Assembly: GCF_000002425.4 (NCBI RefSeq)
Contig: NC_037265.1
Span: forward strand, 11,736,330-11,800,329
Origin: Physcomitrium patens
Taxonomy: Eukaryota; Streptophyta; Bryopsida; Funariales; Funariaceae
Reading direction: 5' to 3'
DNA length: 64,000 nt
Below the pieces are notes generated by a model. The model was not told the DNA's origin. It did no database searches and saw nothing but the letters and a program-made list of their open reading frames with translations. Shown here piece by piece: positions 21,881-33,800 of the stretch. Positions within the stretch are counted from its first letter, which is position 1. Every line of letters begins with the position of its first letter. A program made the position numbers and the translations under genes.

Positions 21881-22530
21881 TTATTGATAAAATAGAATTT
21901 TCTTTTTCTTTTGACTACAAGGGCTAATTCTATTGGGCCATTATCTACTGTTAGATACAAAAAAACATCTCCAACATGAAAATTTGTCTTAATAAATCAC
22001 AATAAGTGCATTTTTTATACAAAATATTCAAGTAAGTTAATTTAGTGACTCACAAGTAGTAACTAATGGTTATAATAGTATTGTAGTATTTGATATCATT
22101 AAATCTCCTTCTAATTTAATAATTTTAGACTTATTATGGTTAAAAAAATACAATCTTCAAATAAATTGGATTTCTTGTAGCCTTGGCTTTTAAGAAAGTA
22201 TAATTAAGAGTATAATTAATCAAATACAAAGTCATAAGTCTAATATAACAAAACTTATATTTATAGGTGCAAGAGCTTTTTTGTATGCTACAAAAGAAGG
22301 ATCACCTTGTGTCATTTATGCCACACTTGTTTCTAATAGTAGAAAGATTTCAAATGGCATTCCTAGCTAATATTAAGATTTTGAAGATGTAATTGAAAAA
22401 AAGAATATAGATACTCTTCCAAAACATTGTCCCTATCATTACTCAATTGACTTTCAAGAAAGAGCTCAATTGCTATTTAGATCAATCTATAATTTGTCAT
22501 AAAATGAGTTGACTAAATTCAAAAAGTATA
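21881..22530 (+). pseudogene. Protease and linker relic of chromovirus D
   Basis: At about 22105-22190 the plus strand reads NLIILDLLWLKKYN followed by an INWISCSLGF-like block, the conserved C-terminal half of the Ty3-type protease. The active-site half lies upstream in decayed form (about 21920-22100). A spacer rich in short blocks leads into RT. Confidence 0.6.
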
Positions 22531-23290
22531 TTAAGGAAAATCTAGCTAAGAATTTCATACGCCATTTCAAATCTCCAATAGGAGCTCCAATTTTATTTGT
22601 GAAGAAAAAAGATGGATCATTGCGGATGTATATTAATTATTGACGATTCAATAAGATCACCATCAAGAACAAATATCTACTATCTTTGATATCTAGACTT
22701 CTTAATCAATTGAATCAAGCTAAGATCTATAGTAAAATAAATTTATGAAAGGTATATAATGTAGTATGCATCAAAGAAAGAGATGAATAAAAGACTGCAT
22801 TTTAAATCATGTATGGATATTTTGAATTTAATTTCATGACTTTTGGACTTGCAAATACACCAATAGTTTTTCAACATCTAATAAATGATGTTTTTTAAGA
22901 ATTTTTGGACGATTTTATTGTCTATTATCAAAATAACATCTTAATCTAATCTAAGACGACAAAAGAATATGAACTTCATATTTGTTGTGTGTTACAAAAA
23001 TTAAAAGATCCAAAGTCTATTCTAAGATAGAAAAGTGCATATTTTACATTATTCAAATAAATTTCTTAAAATATATTATTTCAAATAATGGACTTATGAT
23101 AGATTCTAAGAAAGTTCAAACTATTATGGATTGGAAGATTTCAAAAGAGATAAGAGATATTTAATGCTTTTTGAGATTTGTTAATTACTATTAAATCTTC
23201 ATCAAGGACTTCTCTCAAGTTGTAGTTTTATTTATATGTTTGACTTATTAAGACAAACTTTAATGAAATTAAGAAGCAAAAGTAGCATTT
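22531..23290 (+). pseudogene. pol: Reverse transcriptase relic of chromovirus D
   Basis: Plus-strand product read through stops: [19 protein letters not shown] opens RT (about 22570-22626). MTFGLANTP follows (about 22840). The catalytic YxDD position reads as a decayed YQNN near 22922, so the key Asp residues are gone. KKVQTIMDWKISKEIRD (within 22982-23164) is the thumb. It has stops and lost catalytic residues. Confidence 0.75.
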
Positions 23291-23690
23291 AACGCTTTGA
23301 AGATAATCTTTGTTTTTGCACCAATTTTGTAATGTGTCAACTTTTCTAAGCCATTTTTTTATAAAAATAGATCTATCAAACTTTGCTTTGGATGGTGTAT
23401 TATTATAAATAAGAACAAATGATAAACTTTACTTAATAGCTTTTCATTCTAAAAACTTTTCAACAATCAAGATCAATTATAAGATCTACAATAAAGAACT
23501 TTTTATAATTGTGGATTTGTTTCAAGAATAGCGCAATTATTTAGAAGACACTCCTAGTTTAGTCATTGTATATATAAATCATAAGAATCTTAAGTTTTTA
23601 TATCAATATATATTTTAAATTATTGCAAAGCTTGTTGAAGCATGTTCTTCTTAAGATTCAAATTTAAGATTACTTATTAATCAAGAAAAT
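23291..23690 (+). pseudogene. pol: RNase H relic of chromovirus D
   Basis: IDLSNFALDGVLL (about 23366-23405) gives the first RNase H motif. IAFHSKNFSTIKINYKIYNKE (in parts, about 23437-23505) gives the second. Later text around 23560-23600 matches the region before the last catalytic Asp. Stops are present. Confidence 0.65.
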
Positions 23691-24526
23691 AATAAGGTTT
23701 ATCAGATGCACTCTCTAGACAATCTTATCTTGTACTAAAGGAAGGAGATATTGCTTTTGATCAATAATGGATAATTTTCTTGAAGCAAGAATATCTACAA
23801 CTTTGAACAATGAAATCAATACTAATTGTTGATTTAACTTTTATTAGGCAAGTTCAATCAAGTATATCTTATAATTCTTTTATTTGTCATATTAAAGAAA
23901 ATCCTTTAAAATCTCATAATACTTTCAAGTTTAAATTTTAAAATGATCTATTATATTTTGAGGGGCATTTATATATTCTAGACAGTAAAATTTAATTATG
24001 TGTTCTTCAAGCTTGTGATGAATTTTTAGAAGCACTATATTTTGGATATAATAAGACTTTGAAATCAATATCAAATTATTTTTGGTGGACTTATAAGTAG
24101 AAGGTGGTTAAAGTTTTTGTACAATCTTGTGATATTTGTTCAAGATCAAAAACTTCTTGTCATCAACTTTACGGACTTTTTCACCCATTACATATTCCAA
24201 AATAACTATGGTCTTTTGTTTTTATAGATTTTATCTAAAAACATCCAATCTAAGGTTCTTATGATTCTATATTTGTGATAGTAGATTATTTCATTGAGAT
24301 GGCATATTTTGTACTATGTAAAAAATATATCACAAGTAAAGAAATAGTGAAGCTTTTTTTTGAAAATATCTATTGCTATTATGGATTGCTTAATGATATT
24401 ATATTAGATGGGAGAACTTAGTTTGTATTAAGATTTTGGAAAATACTTTTTAAGATTTTAAAGATGGATATAATATTATCTTTGACTTTCTATTCTAAAA
24501 TTGATGGAAAAATAGAGCGTTGTCGT
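23691..24526 (+). pseudogene. pol: Integrase relic of chromovirus D, N-terminal and core part
   Basis: It aligns with the minus-strand integrases of F, G and J. The zinc-binding region lies about 23990-24150. The core lies about 24210-24526, with FVDFI (mutated), SIFVIVDYF at about 24270 and a KIDGKIER end, where the frame stops being alignable. The continuation (a VNQVLK-like start) is found at 26125, so X3 was inserted into this gene. Confidence 0.68.
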
Positions 24527-26124
24527 ATTACGTAAAGTCTTGCTTGAAAATGCACCAAACACCTGACCGTGGGAGATAAAAGAAAATTGCAACAAAAGGT
24601 CCTAACAATCCAATAGGATTATAGAGAAATTATAATTAAATATTAACAATCATAATCAAACATTAAGCAAGCTCAATTAAATTTTATTGAAGTTATAAAA
24701 GAAACACAAGGAAATCCTAAAAAAATATAAAAGAATATTAAAGAAAACTTAGTCAAATCCTAACAAAAATCTAAATAAATCTTAAATTCTAATCAAACCC
24801 TAATCCTAATCTAACCTTAATCAAACCCTAGACAAACCCTAAACCCTAAACATACCCTAGTCAAATCTTAGACAAATCCTAATCCTAACAAATCTTAATC
24901 AATTCCAAACTCTAAACAAATCCTAGTCAAATCCTAAACAAATCCTAGTCAAACCCTAGTCAAATCCTAACTCTAAACCCTAACCAAAACTTAACCCTAA
25001 CCAAATCCTAAATCCTAAACCAAATCCTAACCAAACCCTAACCCTAAACCCTAATTAAATCCTAATCCAAACCAAATCCTAATTACAGATTTTAAATTTA
25101 AATAACTAAAGATTGAACCGTTGATTCTAATTCAAAATTTGCACACTTCTTGGAGTTTAAATTAATAACCAGCACACATATTTTGAAGAAAATCGCACTT
25201 ACCAATTAGTTGATGACCTCAAAATTCTACTCGGATGTCGGCTGGCCTCTCTTTTTCCAATCTGATGTCAAACTTCCAGTACCAATATCTCCTTTTTCCA
25301 TTGTTCGATTGCTTCCAAATTTTACTTGCATATAGGAAATCAAGTCTTCTACTGATAAAACGAAAAATCTCTCCAATCCAATTAGCAGATTGCTAGATAT
25401 CTAAGAAAATCTTATTGGTCTTCAAAACCCTAAATCTCGAGACCTTAGTCCATAAAAACCTTCATATGTATCGATCTAGCCATTCGATTGACCTCAAATC
25501 TCTTGTACACATTAACAACAAGTATAAAAATAAGTCTCTAAATTTTCACCCGTAAAAATACTACAAAAGTCACGAAATTCAAAAATTATAAATTGATTTT
25601 ATTTCTCAAAGATCTAAATTCACAGAGATCATCACTCGCTTTAAAAATCCCTCAAAAATCCAATACTGATCCAAACGACACAAAATCACCTCTCAAAAAT
25701 CTCTCGACAAGTCTGCTCTCTAACTTAGCTCTCCGATCTCCCAAAAGAACCCTTGAGTTGCTGTCAGAGTGCGGTTTTATGCCTCGGGGTCTGATTTCGA
25801 CCCAGGTTCATAACCGGTCCTCTTCGGGTACCAACTTTCGTCTTCTTGAGGTAATTTTTACTAATTGCACTCCTAACTCCTCCCTACATATGCCTATATT
25901 CTTTATTTTTCTAATCTACCTTGTTTTGCCTTATTTATGGCCTTACAAAGTAAATAGAAGCATAATTTGCAAATAGGGAGCATTAGCACCTTTAATTTTT
26001 CTACCCTTTGACTAGTATCTATTTTTCCAAGATAATTTGCTACAATATTTTTGAAATGAGATCCTCAAAACATGATATTTTTTTCACCCTTTCACTTGTT
26101 ATCCGTGTTATATCATGATAGCAT
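24527..26124 (-). repeat. X3 LTR (minus orientation), interrupting integrase of D
   Basis: D integrase reading resumes on each side (GKIER to the left, a decayed VNQVLK to the right). The minus-strand start is near TGCTATCATGATATAAC (26124) and the minus-strand end includes GGTGCATTTTCAAGCA. The interior is homologous to X2 in inverted orientation. It contains the CCCTAA-rich array. The 127-codon ORF at 25593-25976 lies inside and is not credible as a gene because X2 and X1 do not keep it. Confidence 0.68.
24770..25090 (-). repeat. Telomere-like degenerate CCCTAAA array inside X3
   Basis: About 320 bp is made mostly of aaaccctaa/aaatcctaa-like heptamers to nonamers, with perfect plant-type stretches such as aaaccctaaaccctaaac (about 24834-24851). 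Read on the minus strand it is TTTAGGG-like. X2 has a corresponding, more decayed array (about 19080-19470), so it is a component of the X LTR rather than a chromosome-end remnant. Confidence 0.75.
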
Positions 26125-26578
26125 GTAAATCAAGTTTTGAAGTAGTATTTGAGGTATACCATCAACTTCGAAGAAGTTAATCAAAAGATTCTTTTACCAT
26201 TGGCAAAGTTTGCTTGTAATAACATGATACATTCTTCTATATAATAAAAAAAAAATTCTAATTATGATTATCATCTATAGTTTGATGTTTTTGACTTTTC
26301 AAAAGTTGGTTATCTTACTGCAAAAGATTTAAAAAATTATTTATTTGAGTTACTTATAATAATGAAGGTGTGACTGAAAGATGCTCAAAAATAACAAAAA
26401 AGCAACAAAGATGCCTATCACAAAGAGCAATCTTATTTCCATGTTAGTAATTATTTATGATTACTTTGTCATAATATTAAAACTATTTGTTCTTTTGACA
26501 AGTTGAATTACCATAGATTTGGACCATTTCTTATTTGTGAATAAGCTAATCTACTTGCTTGTCAATTACATCTATCAA
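26125..26578 (+). pseudogene. pol: Integrase C-terminal part of chromovirus D
   Basis: Plus strand: ILLPLAKFACNNMIHSSI (about 26189-26242), then LKDAQK and HKEQSYFHVSNYL, then CSFDKLNYHRFGPFLICE (about 26488-26540). This is the conserved C-terminal region of chromovirus integrase. It breaks off at about 26578 where element E begins. The following HPIFHVSLLEPYK-like text is found at 32500. Confidence 0.72.
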
Positions 26579-27478
26579 TGTTATGATGCACTTAATTTAA
26601 ATGCATCAAAGATATTTAGAAGATAATTAGTTTTACTTATAGAAAGAGGGGAAGAAATACAATACTAATACATTTACAAATTTGAATAGAATTTAGAATA
26701 TGAAATTTTTATCTTGAATGGATTATTAAAGCTTAAAGATATTATCTTTTAGAATAGGTACTTGGATCCATAGTAGTTCAAGATGGATATTGGAAGAGGA
26801 TTAGGGATAGGGATTTTTGGCATTAAAGATTTTAATTTTTTTTTTTTTTAAAGGAGGGAGGACAGGAGAGAAGAAGGTAGAAGGGCTAGAGGTTGAAAAG
26901 AAGGAAAAGGGTGGCATTTGAATTTTTGTAGAGAGGAACAAGATTCAAGGCTGGTTTGATGTTATAAAAGCTACTTACAAAATTTTCATCTTTTTGTCCT
27001 AAAATTTTGAGAGAAATTAGATTGAATTTTTAACTTTCCAAAAAGCTATACCATGCAAGAAAAAGAGATGTGATGAGAGAAATTCAAGCTAATTTATAGA
27101 TGAGGGTTTTAAGGGAGCGATTATACGAAGCAAATTTTTTTTTTCTTATTTAGTTTGGTTCCCATTTTCTGAAGATTTTATTTATAGACTTTAACAATTT
27201 AAAATTTGTAGCTCGAATTAAGCTCAACAACTTAAATTTTGCCTAAATTGAATTAGTAATAAGTAAATTATATAAATTTTAATAAAATGAGATTTGGATG
27301 TAAGATTTGAGTTAGAAATTAGATAAATCTTGGTATAAGAAAGAAAATAGTCTAAATTTTGTACTTAACCTTTGATTGTCCTTTTATATTCGACTTCATT
27401 TGAGTAACATTGTGCTATTTATAATCCACTTGCAATGAAGTACCTTATATTCTCTTAAGAAGGCTTACCTTATTGATA
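26579..27478 (+). repeat. 5' LTR of element E (~900 bp)
   Basis: It aligns with 31250-32495 from tgcatcaaagatat (26600) to ggcttaccttattgata (about 27478). It contains a purine-rich stretch (26848-26930) and only one copy of the unit that is triplicated in the 3' LTR. No gene. Confidence 0.72.
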
Positions 27479-28596
27479 TAAATTTGATAATTCTATTGAA
27501 AGAATTCTCAAGGCAATTGAGAGTACAAGTGGAGCATAGTGGAGTTATAGAGCTAGGATGCAAGCTTGAAGTATGAAAAAAAAATCAAGAGTAGAAAAGA
27601 AGGAGTGAGAGGTTTTTTAACATTTTAAGATAATAGGTAATTTTGGAGGAGTGAGTACAGGTGGCAATGGAGGAATAAGTACCAATGATTTGCTCTAAGC
27701 TTGGAGTATGTTCATAGAGAGATAACAAAAAAATACAAGCAACTAAGAAGAAGGTGATCAAGGCATTGTAAAGCATGGTTAATAACCATAAGATGTTTGA
27801 TAGGAGGAACATCACTAAGTTTCTTTTAGTATATGTAAGAGAGATGGAGGTACATTAAGTCCCTAAGAGTTATTAGATTCCTAGTTTTAAATTGGCATAC
27901 ATTTCTGAAATTAAGAAGAAAGTAAGGGATTTGCATGGAGGCAATTTAGAGGCTTGGAGTGACTTTGAAGGAAGATTGAGAGATGAATTTTATGATGAAG
28001 ATTTTAATAGAGTCATTAAGAGATCATTTTTGGAATGAGTTGAGCAACAACTAGAGAGGTCTATAGCTCGCAATAAGTTTCTTAGGAAATTTGAAAGAAC
28101 ATTCTTTCAACTTTCATCTTTAAAGAGACTTTTATTGCATATAAAGAATACTAAGTTCTTCTTGCAAGCACTAGATGAAGGACTATGAGATATGCTCTTT
28201 GTGCTTTTGGCTGAGAAGTCCATTGATAGAGGTTTAACTAATGATTGACAGAATAGAAAATGTAATATTATCGGTGACTAACAAACAATGGATGAAGTTA
28301 AGAAGAAGGACTTTGAGGCACAAAGCTCTATTACTTATGATGCCAATTATTCCATCAAATCCAATGACATCTATTCCCATCCAAGATACATGTAAGACTC
28401 TTCTCAAAGATATTCTTTAGGAATTGCTTAAAGATATGAAAGAAATGAGAGCAAAAATGAGTAAATTAAAGAGGAGCCAAAAAGCTGCATCTGTATGTAC
28501 ATCCAAAGAATCAAAGAAATTTGTTAAGAAGTACATGTATTGTGATAGTTCTAAGCATGAGAAGAAAGATTGCTCTAATTATGATGAAGACTTAAA

Positions 28597-28632
<36 letters not shown>

Positions 28633-29180
28633 TCTTCAAAGAAGGTAGATTTATCACTACTATGAGGCAACCTTTGGAACTCAATTTTAAAAGAGGATAT
28701 ATGAAGAATCTTATAGAGGACTATGTAAAAATAGGAAATAGATTTTTGATGCAAAAATTGAATTCACTTTGAGGGAGGCACTTGGCATTGCAAAAAAAAA
28801 CTTTCATGAGCTTATTATTGATGTTATTAAATAAAAGAGACAAATATAGGTAGAAGAAATTATAAGAAAGAAATTAGACTCCTATTTGATAAAATTAGAA
28901 GACCAAAAAATAGAATAAGTCATTTTTTAACTTTGTACATTTAGATTTGAAGAAATTCTACTTGAAAAAAAAAAGTGATTACTGAAGGCTATGGTAGAGG
29001 CAAAGTTTATGGAAGAGTAAGAAGCGGCAAAACGGTAGAATATAGAGTAGATATAAATGAAGTAAATATGTCTAATTATGCTTTTCATAGGAGGTTTGAG
29101 GGTGAGAAGATGAATGCTCAATTTATATATTTTGTTTAGACTAAAGCTACCACAAAAGCTCAAGTGAGATTGAGAGACCT
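27479..29180 (+). pseudogene. gag: DHG-group gag relic (element E)
   Basis: The leader contains 5'-proximal sequence to about 27640. Gag fragments follow: FDRRNITKFLLVYVREME (about 27799-27852) matches A and X4. A zinc-knuckle remnant MYCDSSKHEKKDC (about 28532-28570) fits CX2CX4HX4C with the first Cys changed to Tyr. (TA)n at about 28601-28630 interrupts the tail. There are many stops. Confidence 0.68.
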
Positions 29181-29640
29181 CAAAGAACACACTTTGATAC
29201 TTGTTGATTATGGATTAGAGATTAATATCATATCAAGGAAGATTTTTGAAATAGAAAAGTGGTCCGTTAATGTTAATCATAGATGGATATTTAGGGTCGT
29301 TAATAATGAGTGAGGTAATTTATTTTGAGCATGTCCAAAAATTAGGACAACGATTGGAAATGTGGAAGTGGAGCAAAATTTCTTTGTATAAAACTTTGTT
29401 ACTTATGTGGTGATTTTAGGACAATCTTATATCACAACTACGAGGATGTAGACCAAAATCTTAAATGATGGCTCTCATTATGCAAAGATTATAGACTATG
29501 ATGGAAAAAAGTTAGTACAATTTTTTACAATAAGATTGGATTATGAAAAAAATAGGAATTAATTGAAAGAAGCTCTTATGAAGACCAATGAGGAATTTTT
29601 GGATTTTTAAAGAGCACTCATATAGCATGGAGGTACAAGA
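29181..29640 (+). pseudogene. DHG-group protease relic (element E)
   Basis: ILVDYGLEINIISRKIFE (about 29198-29251) aligns with the DHG active-site region of A, here Asp-Tyr-Gly. VGDVEVEQNFFV of A appears as IGNVEVEQNFFV (about 29353-29390). Frame stops occur after this. Confidence 0.62.
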
Positions 29641-30600
29641 GTGTAGGTAAATCTTTTAGCTATACTCTTTCCAATGTAGATAGTTTTGAGTGTAGATTTT
29701 TGGATTTGACAACTTTAGAGGTTTTGAAATTTCAAAGAGTTTGATATTTGAGTCATATTTATAAGGATTGAGTAAAGAAATATGAATTTAAAAAATAATA
29801 TTAGATGTCATTTCAAGTTGTGAGAGCATTTTGGATGTTATTGAAGAAAAAAAGATTTAAAAATAATTATGTGAAAGTTTTAGAGGGATTGGCTTTACAT
29901 ATGGATAGAAATGGAGCTAATGTTGTTGTAGAGCTTTACTTAAGACAATTATATGAGGAGATTTTTGAATTTTTTAAGAGACTTGGAGTAATTGATAGTC
30001 ATGTGATATTATAAGAGACTATGGTGCATACTGCATATAAGATTGTGGCTAAGAAAGTAAAGCCTATGACAACTCAATTTCCTCAAGACTCCAAAGAGTA
30101 TATCAAATAAGCTATTATAAAGCCGAAATTGAGGGAATCAAAAAAGATTGGTTACAAGTTTATCAAGGAATCTTTGGACAAGTTGAAAATTTGAGGGGGC
30201 AATTTTTCGACCAAGGTGGAAAGAAAAATATTTCTAGAGATATTCTCTAAACATATGAATCAAATTTTAAGAGAATTTGTGCTAGAAAAGATCATATCTA
30301 TTTTAGATGATGTTATAATCAAAGGCTACAAAAAAAAGAATAAGGATTTGATTTTGAAAGAGTATGGATGCCATACATTTGTAAAAGAACACATTGAATA
30401 TGTGGATCAAATTTTGAAGAAACTTAAGGAGGTAAATCTTACTTTATTTCTTTAAAAAATTATATTTAAACTTAAAGAAATTATGGTTGTTGGACATTTA
30501 TGCAGAAGCTATGGAAAGAAATCAAACTTGGAGAAGATAGATGCTATAACAAAAATGAAAGCATATACGAGTCAATAAAAGTTATAGCTTAGTCTTTTAT
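29641..30600 (+). pseudogene. pol: Linker and truncated RT relic (element E)
   Basis: Patches 29805-30014 and 30216-30455 are open. MNQILREFVLEKIISILDDVIIKGY (in parts) shows the RT palm with the LDD form of the YxDD box (about 30300-30312). Most of the RT N-terminus, between 30200 and 30216, is absent compared with A. The thumb ends near 30572 and is joined directly to integrase C-terminal sequence. Confidence 0.68.
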
Positions 30601-31249
30601 TATTTGCTTTATGGCAGATAGGACTATTCATAAGAAAGTTACTAGCTATATGTTAGTAGAACTAATGTTGGAACAAAAGTCCTTAATGCCTACATAAGAG
30701 TCTATTTCTTCTTAGTTTTTTTTGTCTTAGAAAGATGGCATTGATAGGGAGAGATTATTGGAGTTTTGAATTTACCAATTAGAGAGATTATCTAAAGATC
30801 ATCAAGTTGCTATAAAAAGGCTTAAGGTGGCAAGGTTGAACAACAAAGAGAGGTTCAATAAAATTCATCAATTGAGACCTAAGGTAATTAAAGAAAGTGA
30901 TTGGATTTTGGTTTATAATAGTAGTTTAATGGACCAACATTCTATTCTTTGTAAATTTATACAACATTGGTTTGGACCCTATGTGATAGTTGAAGTATAT
31001 GAAAATGCAACTTATTCTCTTTAAGAGTTAAATGAAACACTATTGAAGATAAAGATTATAGGAAAACAAATTAAAGTCTTTAAGCATTGAAATGGCATGA
31101 AATATATAGAGGATTTAGAGGTTTTTGAGCTTCAATATTTTAATCAACGATTAAAAAGTGATATGGCTCCTAATGACTTTGATTTTGATGACAAAGATAT
31201 TGTGGTAGAATTCTTTGGCACATATAATGATATATGAGGTCTAGAAGAG
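30573..31249 (+). pseudogene. pol: Integrase C-terminus of element E after a large deletion
   Basis: The sequence from about 30600 corresponds to A from about 9390. KRLKVARLNNKERFNKIHQL (about 30807-30870) and SILCKFIQHWFGPYVIVEVY (30936-30995) mark the integrase tail. RNase H and the DDE core present in A (7990-9380) are missing, so the deletion is about 1.5 kb relative to A. Confidence 0.68.
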
Positions 31250-32495
31250 ATAAGTAACATAATTCACATAATTTAATTGCATCAAAGATATTAAGAAGAT
31301 AATTAATTTTAGTTATAGGAAGAAAAAAAGAATGTAATACTAATGCATTTACAAATATGAATAGAATTTAGAATATGAAAATTTTATCTTAAATAGATTA
31401 TTCAAGCTTAAAGATATTATCTTTTAAGATAAATATAGTAATATAGTAATTCAAGATAGATATTGGAAGATGATTATAGATAAGAATTTTTTGCATTAAA
31501 GATTTTAATTTTTTGGAGAAGAAAGGGCTTAAGGTCAAAAGGAGGGAAAGTGGGGTTGCTAGGATTTTTTTGAAGAGAGATAATATTCAAGACAGGTTTG
31601 CAATTTTGAAGGCTACTTACAAAATTTTCATCTTTTTGTTCTAAAATTTTGAAGGAAGTTAGATTTCATTGTGAAATTTCTAATAAGTTTTTGCATGCAA
31701 GAAATAGAGCTATGAAGAGGGAGGTTCAAGAAAATTTGTAAAAAGAGAGCCGTCGAAGTTTTTCAAGTAGTGAAATTCAAGTCTAGGTTAAGGTTTCCCA
31801 TTATATTTTCTGAATTTTCATCTTTTTCTTTAAAATTTTGAAAGAAACTAGATCTTATTATTAGATTTTCAAAAAGCTATTTTATGCAAGAAAAAGAGCT
31901 ATGATGAGCAAGATTCATATGAAGTTTTTGGAAGAGATTTGCTAGAGTTTTTGAGCAGCAAAATTCAAGACTGGTTTGAAACTTTCTATGCCATTTATTG
32001 GATTTTTTTTTTTTTATTTTAATAATTTGAAAGAGGCCAAAGCTTATTATTATCTTTCCAACAAGCTTTAGCATGCAAGAAGAAGAAATATGATAAGAAA
32101 GATCTAAGCTAATTTATAGGTGGAGATTTTGAGGCAATGACTATAATAACCAGTTAATTTTTTTTCTTTAGTTTGGCTCTCATTTTTTTAAGATTTTATA
32201 CATGGATTTTAATAATTTTAAGTTTATAGCTTGATTTAACTTCAATATGCTAAATTTTACCTAGATTGGATTAGTAATAAGTAAATTATAGATATTTTAA
32301 TAAGACAAGTTTAGATTTAAGATTTGAATTAGGAATTGGATACATCTTGGTATTAGAAAGAATTTATTCTAAATTTTGTACTTAACCTTTGGCTATCTTT
32401 TTATATTTGATTTTATTTGGACAACATTGTGCTTCTTATAATCTACTTACAATTCAAGATCTTGTGTTCCTCTAAGGAGGCTTGCCTTCTTAATA
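31250..32495 (+). repeat. 3' LTR of element E (~1245 bp) with 190-bp tandem units
   Basis: Homologous to the 5' LTR but longer. An attttcatcttttt-type unit is repeated with exact 190-bp spacing (anchors at 31621, 31811, 32001), while the 5' LTR has it once (about 26980). Each unit also holds catgcaagaaatagagctatg-like text (in parts). The two additional units account for the length difference. No gene. Confidence 0.75.
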
Positions 32496-33256
32496 TTGGA
32501 GTCTATGAAAATCCATCTTATATTCATGTATTTTTTTTAGAGCCATATAAAATAATGAATATCCTAGGAAGAAGAAAAATACCGCCACTTCTTGTAGAAG
32601 TAGATAATAATCAAGAATCTGAAGTAGAAGAAGTCTTAAACTTGAGGTGATGTTGAGTTAGGTTAAAATATCTTATTCATTGGTATGAATATAATATTAG
32701 CAAATATACATGGAAGCTATCAAAAAATCTTACAAATTGCTTTCTACCTTCAATCCTTATTCGTAGTTTGTATATAATTATAGCGTTAAAGAGATGGAAA
32801 ATCAAGTGGTAGTATATTCAACTTAAGAACCATCATTTACTATTTTGAACAAAAATTTATGATTACCTCAGCCTTTAAGATAACATAATAGAAATGAAGA
32901 CTTTTAAAAACGACCTATTCTCCTTTGAATAGATGACAAGATACAATGTATTTGGTATCACGACCTAAAAACAAGGTCCCGATGTTTGGTGATTTTATTG
33001 CAGGTAGGAACAACTCTTGATGGTGTTATAAATTTTTTATTTAAAAGAAGTTACAAAGGACTCAACAATTATCAAATAATAGGGTAGTCTTCTTGCTTTG
33101 GAATAGATATTATTGATAGTTGACAGGACTTATCAACTATCTTTGAAGGAAACAAAGATCTAAATATGTTGCAAATGTAATTTGCTACATTTTAGACTTT
33201 TTCAACATGTAATCACTACTCCTTGTAGAACTTGTTCTTAAAAGAGAAGGAGGTAA
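32496..33256 (+). pseudogene. pol: Chromodomain end of integrase and 3' untranslated region of D
   Basis: After the E insertion, D resumes with MKIHLIFMYFF (decayed HPVFHVSLLEPYK region), then EVDNNQESEVEEVLNLR and LKYLIHWYEYNISKYTWK (to about 32720): a chromodomain, split by two stops. Chromodomains at the integrase C-terminus steer chromoviruses toward histone-marked chromatin. The remaining ~500 bp is 3' untranslated sequence shared with J (59311-59800) and G (40211-40700) and ends in a polypurine tract, AAAAGAGAAGGAGG. Confidence 0.75.
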
Positions 33257-33800
33257 TGTCACAAACATATATTTATTTTAATTATTATTTAAATAATATA
33301 AATAATTAAAAATATATAAAAATAGATTAATTTTATAATATCTTTTAGAAAGCTTCTTAAAAGTTGCATAGATGCTATTTTGAATTTATATGTATTTGTA
33401 GTTAATTAATAGGTGAGAAACTTAGTCAACAAGTTAACTACATGCTACATATATTGGTAGCTTATGAAATAAGTTAATTATATAGTGCCTATATAGAAAA
33501 TTTGCTTTATAAGTTAAAATATGTATCATATAAAATCAACATATTTTGAAGGCCCTATAAAATATTGTCATATAGCTTTTGGGTAGATAATAAATATAGA
33601 GGCAAGAATAAAGCCTTCTTTATTCTTGCCAATTATTTTTTTGCTTCTAGTCTAATTTCAAGAGTTTTTAGTATTCTTATTTTTTGGAAATTGCTATTTT
33701 AATTTTTTTAATATATATACTTCTTTATTTCTATTATATCATACTTCTTTGGAAAAATTCTACTTATTTATTATCTTTTATTAAGTTCTTATCCTTGATA
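33257..33800 (+). repeat. 3' LTR of chromovirus D (544 bp)
   Basis: It starts TGTCACAAACATAT right after the polypurine tract and ends CCTTGATA (decayed TTGACA). It aligns end to end with the intact K LTR (63013-63552), including the tatagaggcaagaataaagc landmark. It abuts element F at 33801. Confidence 0.85.

Larger units (their letters stand above)
26579..32495 (+). mobile_element. DHG-group element E, with both LTRs, nested in D
   Basis: It has a 5' LTR (26579 to about 27478), gag, protease, a truncated RT, an integrase C-terminus and a 3' LTR (31250 to about 32495). LTR starts are TGTTATGATGCAC and the decayed TAACATAATTCAC. D integrase text flanks both sides, so E inserted into D. The flanking candidate target duplications (ATCAA and GTCTA) match only 3 of 5. 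RNase H and the integrase core are deleted, so E could not have moved by itself after that loss. Confidence 0.78.

Noticed and set aside
24770-25090. Interstitial telomere from chromosome fusion
   Set aside because: The array lies within an LTR-type repeat, and an inverted copy has the same component.
25593-25976. 127-codon plus-strand ORF
   Set aside because: It lies inside LTR X3. The homologous X copies do not keep the frame, and the product shows no domain.
18058-26124. X2 and X3 as terminal inverted repeats of one large DNA transposon
   Set aside because: Each sits inside a separate retroelement gene, has LTR-type ends, and other copies (X1, X4) occur singly elsewhere.
26573-32505. Clean 5-bp target duplication for element E
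   Set aside because: Candidate flanks ATCAA and GTCTA match at only three positions. The nesting claim rests on coding continuity instead.
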